NCBI GenBank assembly: GCA_905221605.1
Contig: CAJNDS010002248.1
Span: 1-64,000, forward strand
Reading direction: 5' to 3'
Origin: Symbiodinium natans
Taxonomy: Eukaryota > Sar > Dinophyceae > Suessiales > Symbiodiniaceae
Length of the DNA stretch: 64,000 bases
This document shows positions 1 to 12,700 of the stretch, one piece after another. The stretch's first letter is position 1; the number at the start of each line of letters is the position of its first letter. Under the pieces are notes generated by a model, which worked only from the letters and a program-made list of their open reading frames with translations, made no database searches and was not told where the DNA came from. A program made the position numbers and the translations under genes.

Positions 1-419
1 CCCCCCCCCCCCCCCCCCCCCCCCAAGACCAACGACAAGACCACTTTTGTACTGGCAACACTCCACATTCCAAAAAAATTGAAAGTCGGCCTATTTTTTT
101 GGGTATTTTGGGTTCAAAGTTTAGGCATTTAAAGCCTGAAGCTATAGAGCTTAAACCTTCAGGGCTTCAATTTTGGGTCAGAACCCTCACACCCTTTAGG
201 GCGCTGAAGGTATACATGTCCAGACCTTAGGTTGTTAAATCATTAAACCCTACATAGTTTAAAGGTTTAGGGTCTAAGGCTTAAATCCCTAAACCGTAAA
301 TCCCATAGGCTTATGCCTATGTTTGTAGGGCGCGAGCCCCGGAGACGCGAGAATACTGTGAGCAAATGTCCTTTCACCATTAAGCAAACTCTACCGACAT
401 ATGAAGGAATCCAGGTTTT

Positions 420-1030
420 GCTTGTCGGGGGATGATTGCTTGAGACAGTTTTTAGGATAGATGTCATGTTTTGCTTATTGGGGCGTGATGGCTTAAGACA
501 TTAAGTTAGCAAAGGTACAGTGCTTAGTGCAGACTTCAGGTTTTGCTTGTTGGGGGATGATGATTGCTTGAGATATCTTAGCTAAGGTATAGTTTTTATG
601 CTGGATGTTTTGTTCTGCCTATTGGAGCGTGATGGCGTAAGATATGTTTGATAAGGTACAGTGTTTAGTACAGAGTTCAGGTTTGCTTATCGGGGGATGG
701 TTGCTTGAGATATCTTAGCTAAGGCATAGTTTTTCGGATAGATGCCACGTTTTGCTTATGGGGTGCGTGATGGCTCAAAATATGTTAGCCAAGTTACACT
801 GTTCAGTATACAGTTCTGGTTCTGCTTCTTGGGGGATGCTCGCTTGAGATATCTTAGCTAAGGTACAGTGTTTAGTGCCGAGTCCAGGTTTTGCTTGCTG
901 GAGGATGATTGCTTGAGATATCTTAGCTAAGGTATATAGTTTCTAGGATAGATGTTTCGGCGTGATGGCGTAAGATATGTTTGATACGGTACAGTGTTTA
1001 GTATAGAGCTCAGGTTCTGATTATTGGGGA
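420..1030. repeat. Tandem repeat, ~120-140 bp period
   Basis: Units start at about 413, 538, 679, 817, 887 and 1012 with GGTTTTGCTTGTTGGGGGAT followed by gcttgagatatcttagctaa. A related half-unit (gcgtgatggcgtaagatatg) alternates between them. No coding potential is seen. Confidence 0.8.
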
Positions 1031-2015
1031 TGATCCTCGCCCCTCAAATTCTTTAACTCAGATTTCGATCTTAAGCATGCATGCCTCGCGGAATTAACAA
1101 TTACCTCGCGGAAGTAGTGCCTCGCAGGCCTTCGAAACTAGACTTGCAGAACCAGCCACATCTAATTAGCCCGAACTCCGAACCTAAACCCTAAACCCTA
1201 AACCCTTTTTTGCCGACCAGGACTGAAGCTGGCGCAATCTCCAATGGAACACTCCAAGCATGCACACTTCTGATGCACAACCAAATTAACACGCACCCCA
1301 GCTGTTTTAGCCAGATGAACTATCGAATCTATGTAGGGCCGTCGCCAAAACCCTAAACCCTAAACCCTATACCCTAAACTCACGATCCCCCTGCCTCACA
1401 AAAGGCCGCAAGCAGTGATGGAATTCCTGTTTTGGGCCTTTATGTGCCTCTGTTCCAGACTTCCAGCCAGATACGAGAAGGCTCGGGAGGCTGGGAGGCT
1501 CCAAGAGGAAAAAGTTCAAAAACCGTGCTTTTTTTGAACTTTCAGCAACCAAAAATGCAAAAACCAGTGACCTGGCTTGCCTTGAAACCTGTTTGGCTCC
1601 AATAGTGGTCGGCTCGAATCCCCCTGGCCTCACTAAAGGCTGAATATATGTCGTAAGTATATATTGGGGCACTATGACCCGGACCTCGGGGACTTGTCAA
1701 GACCAAAACCAACAAACCACAAAAACGACCAAAAAAAAAACAACAACAAAAAACACCCCCCAAAAAAGAAAACAAAAACAACACACTGGGGCACTATGAC
1801 CCGGACATGGGGACTAGTATGGGGACTAGTCTCCCAAACATTCTGTTTTTAATCTTTATGTTTATGTGTGTTTTTGGCTTTTTGTTTTTTGGATGTCTTT
1901 TCATGTCTCATTACTTGATTTATTTTTCCCCCCTCTGGCTGCTCGCCATTGCTCTGACTCTTGCTTCTTGCTTTTCGAATCGTGTGGGGTTGGTCTTGGA
2001 GGGACGGGGGGGTTA
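1031..2015. other. Unassigned, low-complexity
   Basis: Contains short CCCTAAA tracts (about 1186-1206 and 1350-1379), an A-rich stretch (1725-1790) and a direct repeat of GGGGCACTATGACCCGGAC at 1668 and 1788. No gene seen. Confidence 0.6.
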
Positions 2016-2159
2016 GCACATATATATATATAAGCTCACCCCCCCCCAATGGACCCACCGCGGATGGCAGCCGAGTCCTAGCCAGATCAAGGCAAAAAAC
2101 AACAAAACAAGAAACTAACAAAAACCAACAAACCAAAAAAATCCAAAAAAAACAAAAAA

Positions 2160-3122
2160 ACCAAAAAAACCAAAAAAACCATCTTTTCCAAAACTATGGG
2201 GCTGGGGCCTCCAAAAGATGGTTTTTTTGGTTTTCTCGAGAAAAAGATGGTTTTTTTGGTTCGAAACCATCTTTTTCTCGAGAAAAAGATGGTTTTTGAG
2301 CAGCCGCTCTTCTAAAAACCATCTTTTTCTCGAGAAAAAGATGGTTTTACCAGGACAAGACCTCCAAAAACCATCTTTTTCTCGAGAAAAAGATGGTTTT
2401 ACCAGGACAAGACCTCAAAAAACCATCTTTTTCTCGAGAAAAAAATGGTTTTTCCAGGACAAGATCTCCAAAAACCATTTTTTTCTCGAGAAAAAGATGG
2501 TTTTTCGAAGAGCGGCTGCTCAAAAACCATCTTTTTCTCGAGAAAAAGATGGTTTCGAACCAAAAAAACCATCTTTTTCTCGAGAAAACCAAAAAAACCA
2601 TCTTTTGAAGGCCCCAGCCCCATAGTTTTGGAAAAGATGGTTTTTTTGGTTTTTTTGGTTTTTTTGGTTTTCTCGAGAAAAAGATGGTTTTTTGGTTCGA
2701 AACCATCTTTTTCTCGAGAAAAAGATTGTTTTGAGCAACCATCCTTCGCAAAACCATCTTTTTCTCGAGAAAAAGATGGTTTTACCAGGAGAAGACCTCC
2801 AAAAACCATCTTTTTCTCGAGAAAAAGATGGTTTTACCAGGACAAGACCTCAAAAAACCATCTTTTTCTGAAAAAGATGGTTTTTCCAGGGTAAGATCTC
2901 TAAAAACCATCTTTTTCTCGAGTAAAAAATGGTTTTTCGAAGAGCGGCTGCTCAAAAACCATCTTTTTCTCGAGAAAAAGATGGTTTCGAACCAAAAAAA
3001 CCATCTTTTTCCTCGAGAAAACCAAAAAAACCATCTTTTGGAGGCCCCAGCCCCATAGTTTTGGTAAAGATGGTTTTTTTGGTTTTTTTGGTTTTTTTGG
3101 TTTTCTCGAGAAAAAGATGGTT
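2160..3122. repeat. CTCGAG-centred palindrome array
   Basis: About sixteen copies of a perfect or near-perfect palindrome, AACCATCTTTTTCTCGAG with its mirror arm, separated by short spacers of two kinds (ttaccaggacaagacctcc; gagcagccgctcttc). On a larger scale, 2188-2240 is the inverse of 2579-2631, so arrays of hairpins are nested inside long inverted repeats; a second such block runs to about 3122. All six frames are open over long stretches only because of the repeat. Confidence 0.95.
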
Positions 3123-3129
3123 AAGTTTT

Positions 3130-4500
3130 AGGGGTTTAAGCCTCATGCACTACAGGGTTATAAGGTTCTAATCCTATAGGTATTGCCTTAACCTTTAACC
3201 CTAAACCTTTAACTTTAAACCCTGCAGAGTTAACCCCGTGAGAAATTTAGAGATAGACCCCGAAAAGACCCTAAACCTTCTTACAGGGTGTAATGGTTTA
3301 AAAACCGATAGGACATGTATACCTTCAGCGCCTGTATGGTTCAAGCCTTTGAACGTGCTAGACCCCTATAGGGTGCTAAGGTTCTGACCCTAAAGGGTTT
3401 AGGATTAAGGCTTAAATGCCCTCTAGGTTTAAATGCCTAAGTCTTAAACCCCAACCTTTAAACCTTCATCCTATGGGGTTTGAAGGTCAAGGGTTTAGGC
3501 TTGATTGCCGAGGGCTTTAGGGTCCTGACCCTAGAGGGTTTAGGGTTAAGGAATAGATGCGTAAACCTTAAACCCTTAAGGTTTAAACTCTATGGGCTTA
3601 GGGGGCTTAGTTTTTTTTTAAACCCTAAGCCTTTAAACCTTCACACTACAGAGTTTAGAGGTGTTAAGGGTGACAAATTGATTACATACTTAGCTTTAAA
3701 TGCCTGAATCTTAAACCCCAAACCTTTAAACCTTAACCCTATAGGGTTTAAAGGTTAAGGGCTTAGTGTTAATCGCTGTCTTAGGTTTAAATGTCTGAAT
3801 CTTAAACCCTAAAACTTTAAACCTTCACCCTATAGGGTTTAAAGGTTAAGGGTTTGGGTTGAATCGTCAGCTTGGATTTAAATGTCTAAGTAAAGAATCC
3901 TAAACCTTTAAATCTCATCCCTATGGGGTTTAAGGTTAAGGGTTCAATATGAACTGCCGGCATAGGTCTACATACCTAAACCTTAAACTTAAACCCTAAA
4001 CCTTTAAATATCTTAACCCTATAGGGTTTAAAGGTTAGAGGCTTAGCGTAAATTGCCGGAATAGGTTTAAATGCCTAAATCTTAAGCCCGAAACCTTTAA
4101 AACCTTAGCCCAACAGGGTTTAAAGGTTAAGGGTTTAAAATTAGTTGCAGGCTTAATTAGGTTTAAATGCCTACATCTTATATCCTAAACCTTTAAAAAT
4201 CTTAACCCTATAGGGTTTAAAGGTTAAGGGCTTGGCTACAGGTTTAAATGGCTAAATATTAAACCCTAAGCCTCTAAACTTTAACCCTACAGGGTTTAAA
4301 GGTTAAGGGTTTAAAATTAGTTGCAGGCTTAGGTTTAAACGCCTACATCTTAAACCCTAAACCTGTAAAAATCTCAACCCGATAGAATTTAAAGGTTAAG
4401 GGCTTAGCTTTAATTACCGGCATAGGTTCAAATGCCTAAATCTTAAACCCTTAACCTTTAAACCTTAACCCTACAGGGTTTAAAGGTTAAGGTTTTTTTT
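3130..4500. repeat. Degenerate telomere-derived satellite, ~85-105 bp
   Basis: Imperfect units such as ACCCTATAGGGTTTAAAGGT followed by taagggcttag and ttaggtttaaatgcctaaat recur at about 3730, 3825, 3910, 4013, 4105, 4203, 4282, 4372 and 4465; looser versions extend up to 3200 and at 100-300. The units are short inverted repeats built from CCCTA/TAGGG words. Confidence 0.85.
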
Positions 4501-4710
4501 TTTTGCAGGCTTAGGTTTAAATGCCAACAGAAAGAAAAACCCTCCGTGCGTGTGTGAGAGGGTGAATTAAGGAATACAGTCAAAAATCCGGTCACCGGAA
4601 AATCACCAGAAAGCATAGGTTTTATCGGTATTTGCGGTACTTTTGCAAAGATCAAGGCCCGCGGTGGGTCCATTGGGGGGGGGTGACCATATATATATAT
4701 ATATATATAA

Positions 4711-7700
4711 CCAAGAAAAAGTATAGAATGTAAAATATGAATATATAGCCTAAATATAATTTAGCAATATATAATGTGCAGGGCGTCTAGATTTCAGGGA
4801 GGCAAGGACTGGCAAGAGTTCGGGGTGTACCTGGGCACAAGCTCCGATGTGGGCTGTGGGTCCGGTGCTGGACGCACGGTGCTTGAGGCGTCCGCATTCT
4901 CAAGGGCGGAAGCAGCTCCACGCTCGAATTCAGCATGCATTCCTTACCCTGAGGCCAGCATACATACCTTGACCTTGACGTGTTACAAGCCTGGCTCGAA
5001 CCTTCGCACTTCGTGAAGCCATGTGTCATCATAGAGCAATCTGAAGAATTGATCGGCCATTCCTGAATGATTCGCGTAGCGGACGTAGCCCTTCTACTCG
5101 TGATCGCAAGTTGCAAAAGTTCGAGCGGTTGCAGTCTTCTGTGAATCGTTCTAATCCTATTGCTTTGGGCGGGCATTGACAAGAAGAGCTTTTCGATCCT
5201 CAACTTCCTTGACCGAGATTATAAAGTTGGCGTTGCCGTAAAGCTGCCCACTCCCGTTCGTGCAACTGAGCTTGCCATGGGATCTCTGCTCAGCAAAGTC
5301 GGCACACGCTCGACTCGAGCTCCTGTCAGGTGTTTCAACAGCGGACTCACCCTCCGGGGGAGCGGACAAGAACAGAGACCCATGAAAACTTGCACACGGC
5401 ATCTCGTTCCAAGTCTGTGCAAACATCGAAGCCGGCGATGTGCGACCCTTGTACTCTCCAGCCCCGACGCAACGCCTCCTCCACAAGCCCTTGGTGGTCG
5501 CCATTCCGCACATCATTAAGGGCCTTCCGGCGGCCATCTTTCAAGGGAAACAGCCAGTCATCAGTCATCTGAGGTGCGACCCTGCCTGCTCGCTGGTGCC
5601 CTTTGCCTTTTGATATATTCTCGGGCTGTCAACAGTTGGAGCTTGTGTCAACAGTTCGCGGTAATTGGACCTTGGCACGTACAGACTAGACCAGGCACTT
5701 GGAGGAGTGGTGAGTTCATGACTTCATGCTTAATCCTTTATAATGCGGACTCTAGATGGGAGTGTGAGGATCTGTTTCAAGACTCATGTGAGCCCTACAG
5801 GCTCCTGCAGGACACTGAGCAAAAAAACAAACTTTCCTTGTTCACGTACGTGGGCGGTTCGGTTCTTCCGACTTCACGGACCCGAAAATCCTAAACCCTA
5901 TAGCCTATAGCCCTAAACCCCAGAAACCCTAAATCGGTCCTGGATGCTATAAGAGGGCAGCTCCCATGGAATGCCGCTGGATGACCTCCCGGGTTTCTCC
6001 CAAGGCTTCGGCCCTCAGCTGACTACCCTGAGGCCTTCGAATCCCCACCCTAAACCCCAAACCCCAAACCCCAAACCCCAAACCCTAAACCCCAAACTCT
6101 CAAGGGCCTATACTGCAATATGAGGATTTCGTGTTGTTTCCCGGCCTCGCCCTGCGGGAGACAAGAAGGGAGACCAAAGCCCCAAACACTCCAACATCTT
6201 GAAGGCTTGCATGTGTAAGTATGGCAGATCGCGAAACTAGATTTCCGCTGCCCCTCATAAGAGCCTTTGAAGAAACAGCTGACTCAAGGGGTACTTGTAC
6301 AGCATGAAGGGCTTTAATGCTCCACCTCGCAGTGGCGCAGCCGCATGACCCGGACATTCACATGCAGTCTACTTGACCGGGGACGGAGAATTTCCACAAC
6401 CTTTAGTACGCTCAGAGCGAAGCCCTCAAAACCATGGAAGTCATGTAAATACCATCGCAATCGGACCAAGGGCGGATGCCTCTGTGACACCCGCGCCCCA
6501 AAGAGGAGCCTGAGAGCTCCCCACTGCACAAAAAGGCTATGAGTGTATAGAGACGACTGCGATTATGAGGCCCCTAAACCCTTGGACAATACCGACTAAC
6601 AAGACCAGAAGATATCTGAAGAGATCTGAGAACCTTCTGCCCCGCAAGACTGAGGCTGGCAATGGAACCCGAGCTCTGCGGCCAGCGTGCGCGTGTGCGT
6701 GTTGCTTGCGTGCATGTTATTTTCGTGCTTGTTGTTTGTGTGCGTGTTGTTTGTTTGTGCGTGCGTTCTACTGTAGGGATGCTGGCGTGCGACGCAGAAG
6801 CCAGACCGCTCCAGCAAAAATCCGAGACATTCCGAGACCCTGGAGCTTCATCTTTGAGGCCCCAGCAATCTCGAATTTGCAACAGCCTCGGTACGTGCTA
6901 TTGGGGATTTAGGCTTCGGAATATCATGCAGTTGGGGATTTAGCTGTCATGTTGTTCACTTACAGAGGTTTCTTAGAAGATATGCTGTCACCCTCCGAGC
7001 CAGCGAGTCAGCAAAGGTTATGAGAAACTGCAGCCCGCACCAAGAAATCGAACGGCCGATTGCTGGCGATCTCTAGGCTTCTTGTAGGGTAAGTCAACAA
7101 CACCACTAGCAATTCGGGCGCCTGGACTAGACAATCTGCAGGAAATCTGCTAGCAATGAAGCAGGCGAGCCGCCTTGGACCAGCTCGCTATGGCTGTGGT
7201 GGTGACGACGGCGAAACTGAAAGTCCGCGTGTATAGATGCATATCTGTGCAGGCTGATGCAGTGCTGAGGGCAGTTCCCCTAGATATGTTCTTGCCTAGT
7301 GGCTCCTTACTGGTGGTCAAAGATATGCTAGTTCACCCGTGGCTTTGGGCCAACGATGACAGCGGCTGCGGTTTTGGCAGTTCGGGTTTGGGGTTTAATT
7401 AGGCTTGTCGGGTTTGGGCGTTAAACCGGTAAAGCCCGTTAGGCTTGAAGCTTGTGTAAGCTTAACATGTAGGGCTTAGGCTCCACCAGGCCCCCGCGCC
7501 AGAAGTCGGATACAGGAGCTAAATACAGAATATGCCCTGGCTGGTGGGCATGCCATACCCCATCAAGCAAGTGTCCTACGATAGTCGTCTGAAAGTTGCA
7601 GCTTTCCTTGCTTGGCGCTGTGCGCCGACAGTTCATGAAACATGCTAGCCATCTGCACCCGTTGCGGAGAGCCTAACCGATCCATGTAGGAGATCTACAT

Positions 7701-8984
7701 CACATGCGCAGAGTGGACGTCACCAGAGTGGATACTGAAAGTTGCTTTAAACACAAGATGCCACACACCTTCAGCAGGACTCACCCCCCCCAAGAGACAT
7801 CTGAGCTAAATTGCATCCCGGTTCACAAAACAGCCGCGGCACTAAAGCAACCAGGCGTGCCCCCCCCCCCCCGCCCCCCACCAAGTCCGGCTTGAATTTT
7901 CGACAGGGTCAACAGCGCCCGGGTCCGGAAGCGCCGGCTCATCCACGTCACCGGCCTGATGCAACGTTTTAGAAAAGGGCTACCTGAACATGCTGTGATC
8001 TGACAGTCTGACAGCACGCACATGGTCTGACAAAACCATTGGAAAACCATTGCAAGGCACAGCCGAGCTACCACTACAAAGTAGCTTTGATGCTGACGCC
8101 CCGCGTGAAAAAAAAGTGTCTCACATCAGCAGAAAGGCTGTGACTATGAAACGCTGGTTTGCTGCACTTACAATGCTGGGTGTCCCAAAACTCTTCCCAG
8201 AATGCTAAAACAAATAGCTCTCCTTGTATTCTTGTATTCCTAGTCAACTGAAGATACGTAGAACAAACCAATAAACAATGTGCCTGTAAGCGAAAACCTG
8301 GGCAAAAATGAGAGCTGCCACGCCCCACTTTGCTATTGAGGGCTGTCCTTTGTGTCCTTAGTCAAGATTAATTGTTGGTACTTGCTGATGGACAGCAAGC
8401 GCGTGAAATCAAGATGTCGCACCCTATAGCTTCCGGGCGCGAAGGACCCTCACGGGAGAAATGGCGTTCGTCGCCACGTTTGTAGTCTTTCGCGTTTACA
8501 TGCGTCTACTTTCGCGAGCTTTCCCCGATGATTTGCGTGGCCGAACAGATGCTCATGATGTCCGGCGCCGAGGCTCGGGGCAAGCCAAGCTCACCCTCAC
8601 GACGCTCGTCCAGTGCAGCACTCAGAGATGATGATGGGATGGGAGGCTGAAGGATTGCCCTGAAAATAGCAGACCCTTCCCAAAACCTGCTGCGATTTTG
8701 GGAAGGGTCCCTCCATCGAAAGGAGACGCGGGCAAACCCCTGGCTGCTCAAGGCCTCCAGCGTGGACCGTCCTTAATTCTGAGTGTGGGAGTTTTCTGCT
8801 CAGCCCTGCCCGATGCCCGATTTTCTGACCGACCCTGCCCGATTCGCGCGCGCTGAGCGCCCAACTACGAGGGCTTTCTGATCATGCGCAGCTGTGGTTC
8901 CAGCGCATATGAGGGAGAGGATTGAAGGGCCCCAATTTTTCGCTTATTGACCCAGACGAAGACCCACTTTTTCGCTGCGCTGAA
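4711..8984. other. No recognisable gene
   Basis: Only short ORFs with no recognisable motif, plus a few CCCTAAA tracts (5888-5935, 6051-6098), a GT-rich tract (6690-6770) and a poly-C run near 7860. Micro-exons too short to recognise could be present. Confidence 0.5.
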
Positions 8985-9845
8985 CTCTGATCCACACCGA
9001 TCTTGAGGGGGGCTCATGCTTTTGGGATGCGGCATCTTAAATATTCCTCCAACTAAACGTCGTGGAGACTTCACACCCTGACTTCCTGTAGACTCTCCAC
9101 TGAACCTCAGGCCGGGCTTGCCCCTTTAAAGGGAGAAGGTGGCTGGGTAAGTACCCGGCCAGCATGTAGCCCTCGTAGTGGAGGTGCTCCGCCTCCTCGC
9201 CCAATGATTTTGGGGCCTTTCCCGAATTAATGGCACACCCCGCCCTCTAAAAACATAGCTCGTGTGACATGGCAGCACACTTTTGCGCAGGGCACACTGG
9301 GAGTGAGAAGGATTGGCACGACTTGCGGAACGACTTCCGCACCTACCATCACCTACCCAGAAGCTGGCGCAGCGTCCTCCTCGCCTTGCAGCCACTGGAT
9401 CGCCCCCACCCGAAAGGGCAGGCGGCGATGTGGCCAGCCGAGGCCCTGAGCGACAGGATACTTTTTCCTCCAGCTCTCTCCAGCCCCCCCCCCGCTTTCC
9501 CAGGCCTGCGCGTCCGCCAGCAAGAGGTCAATGAGCGGGGCCTCGAGCAGGCCAACGGCGAACCCCTAAACTTCTTTACGCTGCCTTCTGCGACTGAAAC
9601 AGACTGAGACACGGTCCTGGCGCCGTTCGCGCGCTGACTCCCGCTCCTCGTCATCCTCCACCAACGCCGCCTGTGCCGATGCAGAAAAGGAAGCCCCACA
9701 GCACGCTTCCCATCGCTTCCCTACCCCACGCCCATCCACACCTGCACTGACCCGGCTTGCCGGCTGAAATGGACCCACAACGAACGCAGTATTGCAGATG
9801 TTGCTTTCAGCAAATCGTGTGCATGATTTTTATGGCAGAGACGCA
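8985..9845. repeat. Segmental duplication, copy 1
   Basis: Shares about 0.8 kb with 10615-11376 in the same orientation, nearly identical over the central part (9262-9420). Small indels break frames between the copies. On the minus strand one segment (about 9135-9215) gives KSLGEEAEHLHYEGYMLAGY, matched by KSLSEEGDQLHYEGFMLAGN in copy 2. Those changes look conservative, so this may be a minus-strand exon. On the plus strand 9269-9607 is open (112 residues, MAAHFCAGHTGSEKDWH) and ends PSATETD in both copies. I cannot decide which strand is coding, and no family is recognised. Confidence 0.75.
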
Positions 9846-10049
9846 CTACTCCGTCTACCGTGAAACTTGCCAACTTGCCTACCCAAAGTCAACGTGGCTC
9901 CCTGAGATTCAGCCGTATGTACGACACGTGTTGTCAACAGCATTCCGATTTCCCCTGGCGTGAAACAACTCCTGACGCGCAAAGCTCTGGGCTCATGACT
10001 CATGGGGTTGTGACGGGTTGTGTGCCTCTGATCTGAAGACACCAGGCAA

Positions 10050-10485
10050 CATCAGCAACGTAGTGAATCATTGAACGAAGTGAAACCGTGAACGCAATAA
10101 TGCCGTGCGAAGAAGAGAAATTAATGCACGGCGGTAATATTAATACGCGCTAGTGAGGTGATAAGCCCGTGAATGAAGGTAATAATGGGATGTGAGGTTA
10201 CGTTCAGAAAATTCCTGCGTCATGATTCTTTGTGTCGTTTACGCGGGCTATAATAATAAAAGATATGAATGTGCCCGCGATATTATAATTAAAGTGTAGA
10301 GAGCATATGAATTAACTTGCAAGGAAACGAAGAGAACGCGCGAAGTTAATGAATTTGCGAACGAAACCCCCATAGAATAGAATAATACTACTAATAGAGA
10401 ACCAATAAACGCAAAGAAACAGATGATGACACGCCCATATGAATCCGTGAGCCAGACCACCTATACTATAATGACTTTTATCGCG
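10050..10485. other. AT-rich island between the duplicated segments
   Basis: About 430 bases with clearly lower GC, rich in aataat, attaat and gaaat words, and without telomere-like motifs. It lies exactly between the two copies of the duplication. The minus strand is open for about 70 residues with hydrophobic character but has no ATG start. Origin is unknown; an insertion from an organelle or other source is possible. Confidence 0.5.
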
Positions 10486-10614
10486 GGGCAAAAGTCCACC
10501 TTCGATGCCTATCTTGAATGAGAACTCTTGCGGCCCCATAGGCACCTCCAGGACCGTACGCTGGGCGAGCGCATGCGCCTGCTCGAGAAGCTCGCCCGTG
10601 CAGGCCCATCCGGT

Positions 10615-11376
10615 GCCCACACCGATCTTGAATGAGAACACTCGGGGCTCGTGTTTTCGGGACGTGGGGTCTCGGCATCTATTCCCCCAACTAAACGTCG
10701 TGGAAATGTCAAACCCTGACCTCTTGTAAGGCGGCTGGGTAAGTTCCCGGCCAGCATGAAGCCCTCGTAGTGGAGCTGGTCCCCTTCCTCGCTCAATGAT
10801 TTGGGGCCTTTCCCGAATTGGCACACCCCGCCCGCTGAAAACATACCTCGTGTGACATGGCAGCACACTTTTGCGCAGGGCACACTGGGAGTGAGAAGGA
10901 TTGGCACGACTTGCGGAACGACTTCCGCACCTACCATCACCTACCCAGAAGCTGGTGCAGCGTCCTCCTCGCCTTGCAGCCACTGGATCGCCCCCACCCG
11001 AAAGGGCAGGCGGCGATATGGCCAGCCCGGCCCTGAGCGACAGAATACTTTTTCCTCCAGCTCTCTCCAGCCCACAGCTTTCCCAGGCCTGTGCATCCGC
11101 CACCAGGATGTCCGTCAGCGGGGCCTCGAGCAGGCCAACGACGAACCCCTAGACTTCTTTACGGTGCCTTCTGCGACTGAAACAGACTGAGACACGGTCC
11201 TGGCGGCGCTCGCGCGCGTCCTCCTCCTCCAACGCCGCCTGTGCCGATGCAGAAAAGGAAGCCCCACAGCACGTTTCCCTACCCCACCCACGCCCCACCC
11301 ACACCTGCGCTCTATGGACCCGTAGCGACTGCCAGTGTAGCAGATGTTCTTTAACAAATCGTGATTCTGGCAGAGA
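10615..11376. repeat. Segmental duplication, copy 2
   Basis: Second copy of the 8985-9845 segment. The plus-strand frame that is intact in copy 1 is shifted here by a one-base loss near 11031, although the tail RGLEQANDEPLDFFTVPSA is kept in another frame. Just beside it (10500-10680, minus strand) an open stretch reads FSFKIGVGTGWACTGELLEQ and later EFSFKIGIEGG, an internal FSFKIG repeat. This hints at a duplicated or broken gene here. Confidence 0.75.
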
Positions 11377-11956
11377 CGCAAAAGACTCCGACTCGGGGGG
11401 TTGTCGTTTACTTGCGAGGAACGTGTAAACTCTGCCAGCAAAAACAGTCATGGGTATCCTGGCCACAGCACGTCCGACCCAAGCTCAAATTCACCTGTCC
11501 ACTGCTTTAGTCAAGCGGAACCTCAGGCATTTGAGGCACAGTCTCCAGTTCCGAATGATTACCAAACCCCGTGGAATCCTCACCTTACCCAGGACCCTCG
11601 AGCATTCTAGAACGGAGCTGGCACATACAAGGAGCATAAAACCGTATAACTCGACCAACTGTAGCAGATCCCCAACTCTCCATTACCCCCCAGCGCTGGC
11701 AATCATCCTCTAAGCGAAGCCCTCTTTGCCTCGGCTTTGGCTTGGCGCCGTTCGGCCTCTGTTCGTGCCTTGGCCTTGACATCAGCAATTGGGGCATCTG
11801 TTGAGGGTTCGATGGCTTGGGTGGCGCCGCTGGATTTATTGGCTCCATACTGTACGTCAAACATCCTTGTCCACCCAAAGCCGCTTTGACCCTCTCTCCT
11901 CTGTCCACCTCGGCGGCTTTCGTACTCTTCGGCAGTGTCCCCCCCGACCGGCACTA

Positions 11957-12700
11957 CACTCAGCCATTCACTCCACTGCAATGTCAGACGCGACCCCACT
12001 GACACCGCGCCTCCTCCCCCAAGGCCCCCGGATGCCCACGCATGTCACCCACCACCCAAACACACTTCATTCCACTGCAATGACTGACGCGTCCCTTCCC
12101 CCAAGGCCCCCCGCAGCACACTCAGCACCCAAAAACAATTCATTCCACTGAAATGTCAGACGGGGAGGCCCCCCGCGCTACACGCACAACAATTCATTGA
12201 CACTATCTGACGCGCCTGCTCCCCCAAGGCCCCCGCGCTACACTCATTGCCCAACAACAACTCAATTCATTCCATTGCAATGTCTGACGCCCCCCCCAAG
12301 GCGCACCGCACTACACTCAGCACCCAAGAACAAATTCATTCCTCTGCCATGACGGCCGCCTCCCCCAAGGTCCCCCGCATGTCACCCACCGCTCAAACAC
12401 ACTTCATTCCACTGGAACGCCTGACTCGTCCCCCAAAGGCCCCCGCAGTACACTCACCACCCAAAAACAATCATTCCACTGCAATGTCTGACGCGCTCCC
12501 TCCCCAAGGCCCCCGCACTACACTCAGCACCCAAAAACATTCTATACTGCCATGTCTGACGCGCCTTCACGCGCCCTCCCCCAAGAACAAATTATCATTC
12601 CACTGCAACTAGTTCCACCACAATGCCTTACGCACCCCCCTCCCCATTGAGCCAGAGCAAGAACAAGTCATTCTACTGCAATGTTTCTACTGCAATGATT
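11957..12700. repeat. C-rich degenerate tandem repeat, ~65-75 bp
   Basis: Units contain CATTCCACTGCAATGTCTGA, cgcgcctcccccaaggcccc and cactacactcagcacccaaa in that order, at about 11968, 12069, 12139, 12270, 12343, 12408, 12473 and 12545. Related words continue more loosely to about 13340. The open frames over it are proline-rich by composition. Confidence 0.8.

Larger units (their letters stand above)
2016..4710. other. Block bounded by inverted flanks
   Basis: Left edge 2020-2063 has a (TA)n run then CCCCCCCCAATGGACCCACC and gcgg. The right edge (4660-4708) is the same sequence inverted, ending in a longer (TA)n run. The palindrome array and the degenerate satellite lie between. Confidence 0.7.

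Noticed and set aside
1-24. Poly-C run at the window edge as a biological end
   Set aside because: Homopolymer C/G runs also occur at about 19693, 19895, 26988, 56080 and 56811, so it is one of several and could partly be sequencing noise.
2218-2894. Long open frames on both strands with SREKDGF-like repeats
   Set aside because: Produced by the palindrome array; the same words appear in all frames and both strands.
10248-10460. Hydrophobic minus-strand frame in the AT-rich island
   Set aside because: Opens at GTG, has no ATG at its start, and its hydrophobicity follows from AT-rich codons.
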